Of a stretch of DNA of 16,985 nt, positions 1-7,217 are shown one piece after another. Source of the DNA: an uncultured Flavobacteriales bacterium (GTDB taxonomy: Bacteria > Bacteroidota > Bacteroidia > Flavobacteriales_D > Sanyastnellaceae). Where the stretch lies: positions 1 through 16,985 of the forward strand of contig CALBSW010000132.1 of NCBI GenBank assembly GCA_937967465.1, in the 5' to 3' direction. The notes under the pieces were generated by a model. The model was not told the origin of the DNA and did no database searches. It saw only the letters and a list, made by a program, of their open reading frames with translations. The translations under genes were made by a program, and so were the position numbers. Within the stretch, counting starts at the first letter, position 1, and every line of letters starts with the position of its first letter.

Positions 1-21
1 GTACTTTGTTTTGCATAGTAC
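1..21. promoter_or_regulatory. Palindromic operator-like site upstream of padR
   Basis: The first 21 bases form an interrupted palindrome of the form GTACTnTG-N5-CAnAGTAC: five-base outer arms match perfectly, and two more base pairs match inside after one mismatch. It lies 28 bp before the padR ATG at 50. PadR regulators commonly bind dyad sites in their own promoter, so I infer an autoregulatory operator. A TACTTTG string at 2-8 resembles the Bacteroidota -7 box but is one base short of TAnnTTTG. The window starts at the site, so a longer arm or a -33 element cannot be seen. Confidence 0.5.
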
Positions 22-49
22 AGGGCCATGGACATAAGTGTGCGCCGTC

Positions 50-391
50 ATGACCCAGGAAACTTCAAAATCGGCGGCACAGATGCGCAAGGGCGTTCTC
101 GAGCTCTGCATCCTCCGCATTCTGAGCGATGGCGAGGCTTACACCTCCGACATCGTGGATGCGCTCAAGGCCGTCGATCTCCTGGTGGTAGAGGGGACGA
201 TTTACCCCTTGTTGACCCGCATGAAGAATGCAGGCACCCTCACCTACCGCTGGGCGGAGAGTCCCTCCGGCCCGCCCCGCAAGTACTACGACATGACTGA
301 GCAGGGGCAGTCCCTGCTCGCCGAACTCGAGACGGCCTGGAATCAGTTTGTCTCCTCCGTCAACTCCCTTCACCCCGAATCCCAATCCTGA
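50..391 (+). CDS. PadR-family winged-helix transcriptional regulator
   Basis: A 113-residue protein, the usual size of a short (subfamily 2) PadR repressor that is little more than a winged helix plus a C-terminal dimerisation helix. Residues 11-35 (MRKGVLELCILRILSDGEAY) are the opening helix. The run VVEGTIYPLLTRMKNAG (46-62) is the recognition helix, which is highly conserved in PadR. GPPRKYYDMTEQGQSLL (74-90) is the wing and start of the last helix. I chose ATG at 50 over an in-frame GTG at 38, because homologues begin a few residues before the Met-Arg-Lys-Gly motif. The stop (389-391) lies one base before the pspC start, so the two genes are surely cotranscribed. It probably represses its own operon through the palindrome at 1-21 and responds to an unknown envelope or small-molecule signal. 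The family call is secure; the ligand is unknown. Confidence 0.93.
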   Translation: MTQETSKSAAQMRKGVLELCILRILSDGEAYTSDIVDALKAVDLLVVEGTIYPLLTRMKNAGTLTYRWAESPSGPPRKYYDMTEQGQSLLAELETAWNQFVSSVNSLHPESQS

Positions 392-392
392 C

Positions 393-1187
393 ATGACCGA
401 AACGCGTTCCATCAGCATGGGGAGCCTCCTGTTCAATCTGGAGGTCCCGGCATTCGATCGGCTTCAAACGTATCTCGATGCCCTACGTCGCGTCTTGCAC
501 GGCACCGAAGGGGAGGAGGACATCCTCATGGAGGTGGAGCACCGGTTGGCCGAGCTCCTCCAGGCCTGTCTGGAAGGACGCGACCGCGCCCTGACCCTTC
601 CCGAGGTGGAATCCGCATGCGCCCAGCTCGGCGACCCGGCGGAATTTGGTGCTATGGAGGGTGAAGAAGGCGGGCAAAAGACCGCAGGTGCGGCCGACCC
701 CAGCCAGCCATCAAAGCGTCGCCTGTTCCGGGATCCGGACGAACGCATTCTGGCAGGTGTGGCCTCCGGCATCGGTCACCGGTTCTCGGTGGACCCCGTG
801 ATCATCCGCTGCATTTTCGTCGCCTTGTTCTTCCTGACCGGCACCGGGCCGTTGTTCTACATCGTGTTGGCCATCATCATGCCCAAAGCCCGGACCGCCA
901 GTGATCGGCTGGCCATGAAAGGCGATGCCGTGACCGTGTCCGCCATCCGGAAGACGGTCGAAGAGCAGATGCAACGGGCCAAGGAAGGACTTCAGGAATC
1001 GGATGTAGCAGGCCGCTTCGGGCGGGCGTGGCGCCGGTTCGTCCATGTGTGGTTGCCGTCCTTCCTGAAGCGGATTCCCGGCATCCTTGGCTGGATCATC
1101 TTGTCCATGGTCATTCTGCTTGTGGTGGCCCTCGGATTTGTCTTGCTCATCATCGTCCTGACGGAGCGCACACATTTCTCCTTCTGA
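393..1187 (+). CDS. PspC-domain membrane protein
   Basis: A 264-residue protein. Residues 1-90 are soluble and resemble the N-terminal extension seen on Bacteroidota PspC proteins (a region with LFNLEVPAFDRLQTYLDAL at 13-31 and an acidic helical stretch after it). The PspC domain runs from about 109 to 168: RRLFRDPDERILAGVASGIG (109-128), then a hydrophobic hairpin at about 138-163. A second strongly hydrophobic segment fills 230-256, leaving a short tail. PspC proteins sit in the inner membrane and act in phage-shock or envelope-stress responses. Here no pspA or pspB is visible, and the partner is the PadR gene one base upstream. The ATG at 393 is preferred to one at 348 inside padR because the conserved sequence begins just after it. 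It is shorter than many Bacteroidota PspC proteins, which carry long C-terminal extensions. The domain call is confident; its precise role is inferred. Confidence 0.88.
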   Translation: MTETRSISMGSLLFNLEVPAFDRLQTYLDALRRVLHGTEGEEDILMEVEHRLAELLQACLEGRDRALTLPEVESACAQLGDPAEFGAMEGEEGGQKTAGAADPSQPSKRRLFRDPDERILAGVASGIGHRFSVDPVIIRCIFVALFFLTGTGPLFYIVLAIIMPKARTASDRLAMKGDAVTVSAIRKTVEEQMQRAKEGLQESDVAGRFGRAWRRFVHVWLPSFLKRIPGILGWIILSMVILLVVALGFVLLIIVLTERTHFSF

Positions 1188-1252
1188 ACACCGGCTGATT
1201 CCACAGCCCTTTTCTCACCTTTGACCCGCATTTCGCGACCCACAACACCACC

Positions 1253-3169
1253 ATGAACTTCGGAAAGCAATTCCTCGCGAGCCTGCTCGGCTCCACCGTC
1301 GCGCTCATCGCAGCCGGCACGATCCTCATTTTCATCTTCGTCGGCGCCCTGGTGGGCGGACTGGCATCGGCATTCGCGGAGTCAGGAGACGACATGGAAG
1401 CTGAATTCGACTTCGGTGTGGACATCGAAGAGGGCTCTGTCCTCCACCTCACGTTTGACGCGCCCTTCGTGGAGCGCGGCATGGAAGTGCCCGCCTTCTC
1501 CTTTGGGCTCGGAGGGGTTGATACGGAGACCAAGACGGGCCTGAATCACTTTCTCTCGGACATGGAGCGCGCGGCGCAGGACGACCGCATCGAAGGCATC
1601 CTCATCCAGGCGGATGCCGTGTCCGGTTATCCCTCCATGCTCGGTGAAGTCCGCGATGCCTTGGTTCGCTTCAAGGAGTCCGGCAAGTGGATTGTCGCGT
1701 GGAGCGAGGTCTACACCCAGAGCGCCTATTGGTTGAGCACGGTGGCCGATGAGGTCTACTTGCATCCGGAGGGCGGCATCGACATGCGCGGAATGGGCAT
1801 GGAGACCATGTTCTTCAAGCGCATGCTCGCAGATGTGGGGGTCGAGATGACCATCGTCCGTGGACCGGACAACAAGTACAAGAGTGCCGTGGAGCCCTAT
1901 TTCCGGGAGAACCTCTCCGAAGCCAACCGGGAGCAGAACATGGCCCTCCTCGAGGACTTCTGGGGCCGCATGGGCGGTGACATCGCTGCCGCTCGGAGCA
2001 AGTCCGTCACCGAGCTGGACGCCGACATCAACGCGTTGGCCATGCGCACGACCGGCGACTTCCTGGAGCGCGGTTATGTGGATGGACTCCTCTATGAAGA
2101 CGAGCTGCATGCCGTGTTGCTCGAGAAAGGCGCTGCTGAAGACGAAGACGAGAAGAGCCACGCCCAGTTCGTGGGCTTCCAACAGTACCACAACCCCGAC
2201 TTCTTCGAGGATTTCATCACGACCCTTCAGGACGAGATGGAAGGCGGCAACGGCGAGGAAGATGAGACCGACGAGTACGGAGACGACACCGAGGCCAACG
2301 CTGTGGCCGTGGTCTTCGCCGTGGGGGCCATCGAAAGCGGCCAAGGCGACGATGCCACCATCGGTTCGGAACGGATCGCCGGGGCCTTGCGTGAAGCCCG
2401 CCTGGATCCCGAGGTGGGCGCCGTGGTGCTTCGGGTGAATTCGCCCGGAGGCAGCGCCCTCGCCAGCGATGTCATTTGGCGCGAGACGGTGCTGCTCAAG
2501 GAAGCAGGCAAGCCGGTGGTCGCGTCCATGAGCGACTTGGCGGCGAGTGGCGGATACTACATCAGCTGTGCTGCTGACCACATCCTCGCCCAGCCCAACA
2601 CCATCACGGGCAGCATTGGCGTGTTCGGTGTGTTGCCTTCGTTCGGAAAGCTGGCCCGGGAGCACATCGGCCTGGACTTCGATGGCGTGAAGCTCCATGA
2701 ACACGCAGACGCACTCAATGGGCATACTCCGGTTCAAGGAGAAGCGCTGGCGGCCATCAATGAGGGTGTCACGGAGGTCTACGACAGCTTCATTGCCCGT
2801 GTGGCCGAAGGCCGCGGCATGACCATTGAAGGTGTCAATGAAGTGGCCCGCGGCCGGGTCTGGACCGGGCAGGACGCCATGGACATCGGACTGGTCGACG
2901 GAATGGGCAACCTGCAGGACGCCGTGGCCATCGCTGCCGACTTGGCGGGGTTGGATGCTCCGGATCTGGTGGAGTTGCCCGAGGCGGTGGATCCATTCGA
3001 GCAGTTCATCCAGGATTTTGCCGGGGTGAGCGCGGCCATGGCGATGGCGCAGGCCGCCGGCCTGGACGATGATGTGCTGGCCCCCCTGCTCGAGGTGGAG
3101 GCCTTGTTGAATGCGCCTGCCCAGGACCGCATCCAAGCACGCATGCCATACACCATTCGCTTGTACTGA
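1253..3169 (+). CDS. sppA: Signal peptide peptidase SppA, long (67K) type
   Basis: A 638-residue membrane-anchored serine protease of the S49 family that clears cleaved signal peptides from the membrane. One N-terminal transmembrane helix (about 9-40) is followed by two tandem S49 halves, as in the long E. coli form (618 residues). The N-terminal half carries the likely general-base lysine in DNKYKSAVEPYF (Lys210). The C-terminal half carries the nucleophile in VNSPGGSALASDV (Ser401), followed by SDLAASGGYYI (427-437) and ITGSIGVFG (451-459). These line up with the known E. coli Lys209/Ser409 Ser-Lys dyad, so the enzyme should be active. An acidic, low-complexity linker (about 295-348, rich in Glu/Asp/Gly) separates the halves. 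The gene starts 65 bp after pspC and ends in a TGATG overlap with the next gene. A CACCTTTG at 1216-1223 only weakly resembles a -7 box. Confidence 0.95.
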   Translation: MNFGKQFLASLLGSTVALIAAGTILIFIFVGALVGGLASAFAESGDDMEAEFDFGVDIEEGSVLHLTFDAPFVERGMEVPAFSFGLGGVDTETKTGLNHFLSDMERAAQDDRIEGILIQADAVSGYPSMLGEVRDALVRFKESGKWIVAWSEVYTQSAYWLSTVADEVYLHPEGGIDMRGMGMETMFFKRMLADVGVEMTIVRGPDNKYKSAVEPYFRENLSEANREQNMALLEDFWGRMGGDIAAARSKSVTELDADINALAMRTTGDFLERGYVDGLLYEDELHAVLLEKGAAEDEDEKSHAQFVGFQQYHNPDFFEDFITTLQDEMEGGNGEEDETDEYGDDTEANAVAVVFAVGAIESGQGDDATIGSERIAGALREARLDPEVGAVVLRVNSPGGSALASDVIWRETVLLKEAGKPVVASMSDLAASGGYYISCAADHILAQPNTITGSIGVFGVLPSFGKLAREHIGLDFDGVKLHEHADALNGHTPVQGEALAAINEGVTEVYDSFIARVAEGRGMTIEGVNEVARGRVWTGQDAMDIGLVDGMGNLQDAVAIAADLAGLDAPDLVELPEAVDPFEQFIQDFAGVSAAMAMAQAAGLDDDVLAPLLEVEALLNAPAQDRIQARMPYTIRLY

Positions 3170-3723
3170 TGGGAGAGGGGCACCGCGCCACTTCCATGGA
3201 CGCGTTGGGGCGGCTGACCCCGGAGGCCTTTGCGGCCGCCGGGAAGCTGCCCCTTCGTTTTGTGCTGGACAACCTGCGCAGTGGGCTCAACGTGGGTTCC
3301 GTCTTCCGCACCTCGGACGCATTCCGGTTGGAAGGCATCGACCTGTGCGGGTACACGGCCCGCCCGCCGCACCGCGACATCCTCAAGACGGCCTTGGGCG
3401 CCACGGATCATGTGGCTTGGGACGGCCATGAGGATGCGGTCACCGCAATCCGGAATTTGCAAGCGCAAGGCGTGCGCGTCTGGGCCTTGGAGCAAGCTTC
3501 GGACTCCACCGCGTTGGAGGCCTGGTCTCCGTCCCCCGATGGGCGCTGGGCGGTGGTGCTGGGCAATGAAGTCCGCGGGTGCTCCGAGGCCGTCCTGAAC
3601 GCCGTGGATGGCGTGCTGGAGATTCCGCAGTTCGGGGTCAAGCACAGCCTCAACGTCTCCGTGGCGGCGGGCATGGTGTGCTGGCAGGCCTTCCGGTCGA
3701 TGGGCGCGCCACAAGCAGGCTGA
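3169..3723 (+). CDS. SpoU/TrmH-family RNA 2'-O-methyltransferase
   Basis: A 184-residue SPOUT-fold enzyme that transfers methyl from S-adenosylmethionine to a ribose 2'-OH in tRNA or rRNA. All three SpoU motifs are present: motif 1 DNLRSGLNVGSVFRTSDAF (34-52, with the conserved Asn41 and Arg47), motif 2 VVLGNEVRGCSEAVL (129-143) and motif 3 IPQFGVKHSLNVSVAAG (152-168), which forms the SAM-binding knot. It lacks the extra N-terminal RNA-binding domain of RlmB/TrmH-long forms, so the target cannot be assigned; related short proteins are annotated only as RNA methyltransferase. The ATG at 3169 shares its A with the sppA TGA, so translation is probably coupled. An internal ATG at 3196 could also serve. 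It is the last gene of the plus-strand run and is followed by a strong terminator. Confidence 0.92.
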   Translation: MGEGHRATSMDALGRLTPEAFAAAGKLPLRFVLDNLRSGLNVGSVFRTSDAFRLEGIDLCGYTARPPHRDILKTALGATDHVAWDGHEDAVTAIRNLQAQGVRVWALEQASDSTALEAWSPSPDGRWAVVLGNEVRGCSEAVLNAVDGVLEIPQFGVKHSLNVSVAAGMVCWQAFRSMGAPQAG

Positions 3724-3769
3724 GCAGTGCCTCCAGATTTCCGCCTTGTTTGAGCCGTCTACGGCCATG

Positions 3770-3806
3770 AAAAAGCCCCGGTCCGCAACAGCGGCCGGGG
3801 CTTTTT
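3770..3806. terminator. Bidirectional rho-independent terminator
   Basis: AAAAAGCCCCGG (3770-3781) pairs perfectly with CCGGGGCTTTTT (3795-3806). Inside, CCGC (3783-3786) pairs with GCGG (3791-3794) around an AACA loop, leaving one bulged T. The A-tract on one side and the T-tract on the other make it work in both directions. It ends the plus-strand gene finishing at 3723 and the minus-strand lipoprotein gene finishing at 3826, exactly where two converging transcription units meet. Confidence 0.92.
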
Positions 3807-3825
3807 GAATGCAGTCGTGGACCGA

Positions 3826-5529
3826 TCAGTCGAGATCGCGGAACTCGAGGTCGGCGCTGGCCTTGGCGGACAGGCTGGCGTCTTTTTGGACGGCCATGTC
3901 GCGGTGCTCCTTGGCCGCGGCAGCGTTGCCGAGACGGGCGTTGGCGACGGCCATCACATAGTGGGCCACGGCGCTGTCGTCTTCGCTGTTGTTCAGGATG
4001 GTCTTGGCGCCATTGGCGTCTCCGTTGAGGAGCTTGGCCAATGCAGCGTTGACCGTGTTTTCTCCGCTGAAGTTGGAGACGGCTTGGCTGTAGTTGCCCT
4101 CTTGGATGGCGAGGATGGCCTTGTTGTACTTGACCGCGTCACCTGCGCCGGAAGCACCGGTGAGGTAGCGCTTGGCGTCCGTGAGGTTGCCCTTCATGCG
4201 GGCCACGGCGCCGAGGTTGTTGTTGATGACCGGGCTGTCTCCGCGCTCGTCAGCCGCCATGAAGCGGTCGGCTGCTTGGTTGAGCTTGCCCATGGCCATC
4301 AGGACCACGCCCTCGTTGTTTGGACCGCGCCAATCGTCGGTGTGGGTGCTGCTGGCAGCTTGGTACACCTTGAGCTTGTCGTCGTTGCTGTCAAACAGGG
4401 TGGCGGCATACAGCACTTCCTCCACGGTCAGGTCGGCGGGGGCCTCCATGGCGATGGCCATGAGCTCCTCGTCGGTGTACCCTTCGATGTCGTAGTTGAC
4501 CGTGATCATGGAGCGGCGCAGGGCGGGGAGGATCTCCTTCTCGATCTCCTTGTAGGTCTTGGCGATGTTCTTGATCTCCTCCTCGCGGCGGTTCTTGTCG
4601 CTGTACATGGACAGCACGCGCAGGATGAGGTCCTTGTCCTCGATGTCGGAGGCGCGCATCAGCTCCTGGAAGCCGGCCCAGTCTTCTCCTTTCGGGTTGT
4701 TGCCGAAGAAGCCGTCCTCGACGTCAATCTTGGCCCGCTTGAGCAGCTTGGCCACAGCAGCATTGGCGCTCTCGGCGCGCTCCATGGCGAGGTCCTCGTT
4801 GAGGGTGATCTCCCCTTCTGGAGATGCGTAGGCGCTCACCTGCGTGCCCTTGAGCATGACGCTGTCGTGGTCAGCGGCAAAGGCGAAGAACTCCTTCATG
4901 GCGACAATGTCGTCGTCGCGGAGCTCAGCGGAACGCACGTTGGAGCGGTTGTATGCGTAGTGGATCTCGGCCTCTTCCGTGTAGGACACCACGCGCTGGA
5001 AGGCGTCGGCTCCGATGACGAAGCGGTCGTCGGACATGACCCAGTTCTGCGTGGTGATCACACCGTCGCCGAGGACGACAGGGGCGAAATCCATGGACTT
5101 GCTGCCCATCGTGCCGCTGATGCGCAGCTCGAGACGGGCGCCGTCCTCCATGCCTTCCTGGTAAGCCACCTTGGCCGTGTAGTCAAAGGACTTGGCGGAC
5201 TTGAACGGCACCATGGTGTAGTTGCCGGCGGCATCTTCACCTTGGAATCCTTGGGTCTCGAAAGCAGCTTCACCCCCCTCCCAGACGAGGACCGGGGTGG
5301 CTTCGATGATGGCCTTCTTGGCGAAATACTTCTCGGGGAAGGTTCCGCTGAGGTTCAATTCGACCTCGCTGCCGCGCAGGATGAGCGGCTCGGGGTTCAT
5401 TTTGAGGTTGAGCTCCTCGATGGCCTTTTCCATCTTTCCGAGGCCGCCACAACCGGGCAGGGCGAGAAGGAGGATGAAGGCGGGGAGCAGGAGCGCCAGA
5501 GGTTGGCGGACGATGTACTGCATGTTCAT
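3826..5529 (-). CDS. OmpA-like and TPR-containing lipoprotein
   Basis: A 567-residue predicted lipoprotein. A hydrophobic signal sequence (about 6-25) ends in a lipobox-like LPGC, making Cys27 the lipidated residue. Residues about 40-155 look like a beta-rich domain of unknown family. Residues 186-265 resemble the first half of an OmpA-C peptidoglycan-binding domain: a YNRSNVR strand, then AYASPEGEITLNEDLAMERA (233-252), matching the N-x2-L-x3-RA signature. The closing strand appears as LPALRRSMITVNY (334-346), about 70 residues later, so the domain seems split by an insert containing GEDWAGFQEL (281-290). From memory, a similar insert occurs in OmpA-like proteins of Bacteroides. Residues about 370-550 are helical, Ala/Asn-rich TPR-like repeats (NNEGVVLMAMGKLNQAADRF, 404-423, is the clearest). 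It probably tethers the outer membrane to the wall and presents a binding scaffold. The start is ATG at 5529, or 5523 two codons on. Its exact function is unknown. Confidence 0.8.
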   Translation of the reverse strand: MNMQYIVRQPLALLLPAFILLLALPGCGGLGKMEKAIEELNLKMNPEPLILRGSEVELNLSGTFPEKYFAKKAIIEATPVLVWEGGEAAFETQGFQGEDAAGNYTMVPFKSAKSFDYTAKVAYQEGMEDGARLELRISGTMGSKSMDFAPVVLGDGVITTQNWVMSDDRFVIGADAFQRVVSYTEEAEIHYAYNRSNVRSAELRDDDIVAMKEFFAFAADHDSVMLKGTQVSAYASPEGEITLNEDLAMERAESANAAVAKLLKRAKIDVEDGFFGNNPKGEDWAGFQELMRASDIEDKDLILRVLSMYSDKNRREEEIKNIAKTYKEIEKEILPALRRSMITVNYDIEGYTDEELMAIAMEAPADLTVEEVLYAATLFDSNDDKLKVYQAASSTHTDDWRGPNNEGVVLMAMGKLNQAADRFMAADERGDSPVINNNLGAVARMKGNLTDAKRYLTGASGAGDAVKYNKAILAIQEGNYSQAVSNFSGENTVNAALAKLLNGDANGAKTILNNSEDDSAVAHYVMAVANARLGNAAAAKEHRDMAVQKDASLSAKASADLEFRDLD

Positions 5530-5545
5530 GAATCGTATTCGCGGG

Positions 5546-5553
5546 CAAAAGTA
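5546..5553 (-). promoter_or_regulatory. Candidate -7 box of the lipoprotein gene
   Basis: The minus strand reads TACTTTTG here, an exact match to the Bacteroidota -7 element TAnnTTTG. It sits in the 43-bp gap between accA and the lipoprotein gene and would give a leader of roughly 12 bases. A TTG about 16 bases upstream (5570-5572) could be the -33 element, although that spacing is slightly short and it lies across the accA stop region. It suggests the lipoprotein gene is transcribed on its own as well as possibly from accA. Confidence 0.5.
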
Positions 5554-5572
5554 AGGAGTCCGAGCGCGCCAA

Positions 5573-6526
5573 TCAGGCGGACACGACCCCCATGGAAGAG
5601 AACTTTCGAATTCGGGCATCAATGCGCTTGTCCGCATTCTGGACCCGGAGCTTTTTGAGGTGCTTGACAATTTCCGTCTTGACCGCGCTGAACGCGGCTT
5701 CCCGGTCGTTGTGGGCGCCGCCCAGCGGCTCGGGAATGATGCCGTCGATGAGTTTGTGACCGAGCATGTCGTCGGCCGTCAATTTGAGTGCTTCTGCAGC
5801 TTCCACCTTGTGGTCCCAGGAGCGCCAGAGGATGCTGGAGCAGGATTCCGGCGAGATGACAGAATACCAGGTGTGCTCCATCATCAGAACGCGGTCGCCG
5901 ATGCCGATGCCCAATGCACCACCCGAGGCCCCCTCGCCGATGACCACACAGATGACCGGCACGCGGAGCTGCATCATCTCGATCAAGTTCCGGGCAATGG
6001 CTTCGCCTTGGCCCCGCTCTTCGGCCTCGAGTCCGGGGTAAGCACCTGGCGTGTCGATCAGGCAGACGACTGGACGGTTGAACTTCTCCGCCAGCTTCAT
6101 GAGGCGCAACGCCTTGCGGTACCCTTCCGGGTTGGCCATGCCGAAGTTGCGGTACTGGCGAAGCTTGGTGTTGGCGCCTTTCTGCTGGCCAACGAACATC
6201 ACAGGGAGATCGTCGATCATGCCCAGTCCTCCGACCATGGCCTTGTCGTCCTTGCAATTCCGGTCGCCGTGGAGCTCCATGAAGCGGCCATCGGTCAGTG
6301 CGGCGATGTGGTCCAGCGTGTAGGGGCGATCGGGATGGCGGGACACTTGCACCCGTTGCCAGGGCGTCAGGTTGGCGTAGATCTCGGTGCGGACTTCGGT
6401 GATCTTCTTCTCGAGGTCTTCCACCGTGCTTTGCATGTCCACTTGCCCCTGACCGTCCAGGTCCTGGGCCTTTTCCAGTTGCTCGTGCAGCAAGCGAATG
6501 GGCTCTTCGAAATCGAGGTAGTTCAT
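5573..6526 (-). CDS. accA: Acetyl-CoA carboxylase carboxyltransferase subunit alpha
   Basis: A 317-residue protein, against 319 in E. coli. With AccD it forms the cytoplasmic carboxyltransferase that moves the carboxyl from carboxybiotin on AccB to acetyl-CoA, giving malonyl-CoA for fatty-acid synthesis. It begins with the typical LDFEEPIRLLHEQLEKA helix (4-20), followed by LTPWQRVQVSRHPDRPYTLD (53-72), GGLGMIDDLPVMFVGQQKG (99-117), the CoA and biotin site LIDTPGAYPGLEAEERGQGE (156-175) and the oxyanion-hole loop GEGASGGALGIGIGD (197-211). The C-terminal helices are complete. accD is not in the window, as is usual when the two subunits are unlinked. The gene has its own -7 box upstream, is separated from rdgB by 84 bp, and is followed by the lipoprotein gene on the same strand. 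Confidence 0.98.
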   Translation of the reverse strand: MNYLDFEEPIRLLHEQLEKAQDLDGQGQVDMQSTVEDLEKKITEVRTEIYANLTPWQRVQVSRHPDRPYTLDHIAALTDGRFMELHGDRNCKDDKAMVGGLGMIDDLPVMFVGQQKGANTKLRQYRNFGMANPEGYRKALRLMKLAEKFNRPVVCLIDTPGAYPGLEAEERGQGEAIARNLIEMMQLRVPVICVVIGEGASGGALGIGIGDRVLMMEHTWYSVISPESCSSILWRSWDHKVEAAEALKLTADDMLGHKLIDGIIPEPLGGAHNDREAAFSAVKTEIVKHLKKLRVQNADKRIDARIRKFSSMGVVSA

Positions 6527-6560
6527 GGTCCTTCCTTCAGGGAATTCGGGGATGAGAAAG

Positions 6561-6568
6561 CAAACCTA
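6561..6568 (-). promoter_or_regulatory. Candidate -7 box of accA
   Basis: The minus strand reads TAGGTTTG, an exact TAnnTTTG match, 34 bases before the accA ATG and in the rdgB-accA gap. I see no clear TTG -33 element at the expected spacing; that place is taken by an inverted repeat (6571-6594). Confidence 0.45.
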
Positions 6569-6570
6569 CT

Positions 6571-6594
6571 GCGGGTGGGGTGGAATTCACCCGC
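6571..6594. repeat. Inverted repeat between rdgB and accA
   Basis: GCGGGTG (6571-6577) pairs perfectly with CACCCGC (6588-6594) around a 10-base loop. It lies 16 bases past the rdgB stop and directly upstream of the accA -7 box. It could be a weak terminator for the men-rdgB transcript (there is no T-tract on the minus strand) or an operator for accA. The sequence alone does not decide. Confidence 0.4.
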
Positions 6595-6610
6595 CATGCC
6601 TCGCCAATTC

Positions 6611-7198
6611 TCAACCTTGGGCCTTGAGTTCTGCCACCATGGCCCGCACGGCTCGGCCGCGGTGGCTGATGGCATTCTTGGCGTCGGCGTCCATTTCGGC
6701 GAACGTGGCGTCCCCGCCCGCTGGCACGAAAATGGGATCGTAGCCGAACCCTTCGGCACCACTGCGCTCTGTGGCGATGTGGCCCTCGCAAATGCCTTCA
6801 AAGGTGCGGGTGCCCTCTGGGGTGGTCAACGCGATGACCGTGCGGAAGCGGGCAGAGCGGTCATCTGCGCCCTCCAATGCACCGAGCAACTTGGCCATGT
6901 TGGCATTGGCGTCTTTGGCTTCTCCGGCATACCGGGCCGTGTGCACGCCGGGCGCGCCATCCAAAGCGGTGACTTCGAGTCCGGTATCATCCGCGAAGCA
7001 GTGGGTCCCGTAGTGCTCGAGCACATACTCTGCCTTCTGGATGGCGTTTCCGGGAATGGTCGGTGCCGTCTCGGGAATGTCCTCTTCGCAACCGATGGCG
7101 TCGAGGCCGACAATCTCATATCGGTCAGAAAGCATCTGTGCGATTTCCCGCACTTTTCCGGGGTTGCGGGTGGCGAATACGAGGCGCGGCTTGGACAT
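6611..7198 (-). CDS. rdgB: RdgB/HAM1-family non-canonical purine NTP pyrophosphatase (dITP/XTP)
   Basis: A 195-residue ITPase-fold enzyme that hydrolyses dITP, ITP and XTP to the monophosphate plus pyrophosphate, keeping deaminated purines out of DNA and RNA. Family motifs are in order: FATRNPGKVREI (8-19) binds the triphosphate; CFADDTGLEVTALDGAPGV (67-85) holds the catalytic and metal-binding acidic residues; GFGYDPIFVP (150-159) and SHRGRA (178-183) form the base and phosphate pocket. Length is close to E. coli RdgB (197). The ATG at 7198 gives the standard N-terminus; longer in-frame starts reach into menE and have no family support. It begins 19 bp after the menE stop with no visible promoter between, so it is probably the last gene of the menaquinone operon. 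That pairing is a housekeeping passenger rather than a pathway link. Confidence 0.97.
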   Translation of the reverse strand: MSKPRLVFATRNPGKVREIAQMLSDRYEIVGLDAIGCEEDIPETAPTIPGNAIQKAEYVLEHYGTHCFADDTGLEVTALDGAPGVHTARYAGEAKDANANMAKLLGALEGADDRSARFRTVIALTTPEGTRTFEGICEGHIATERSGAEGFGYDPIFVPAGGDATFAEMDADAKNAISHRGRAVRAMVAELKAQG

Positions 7199-7217
7199 GG
7201 TGCGAATGTCGGGCGAT

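Noticed and set aside
1382..3136. A 584-codon open frame opposite sppA
   Set aside because: It lies wholly antisense to a certain SppA with intact catalytic residues and shows His/Gly/Leu-rich composition typical of antisense frames.
3805..5658. A 617-codon open frame on the plus strand opposite the lipoprotein gene
   Set aside because: It mirrors the lipoprotein gene in a GC-rich genome, has repetitive Val/Gly/His composition and no recognisable domain, while the minus-strand protein has a signal sequence, OmpA signature and repeats.
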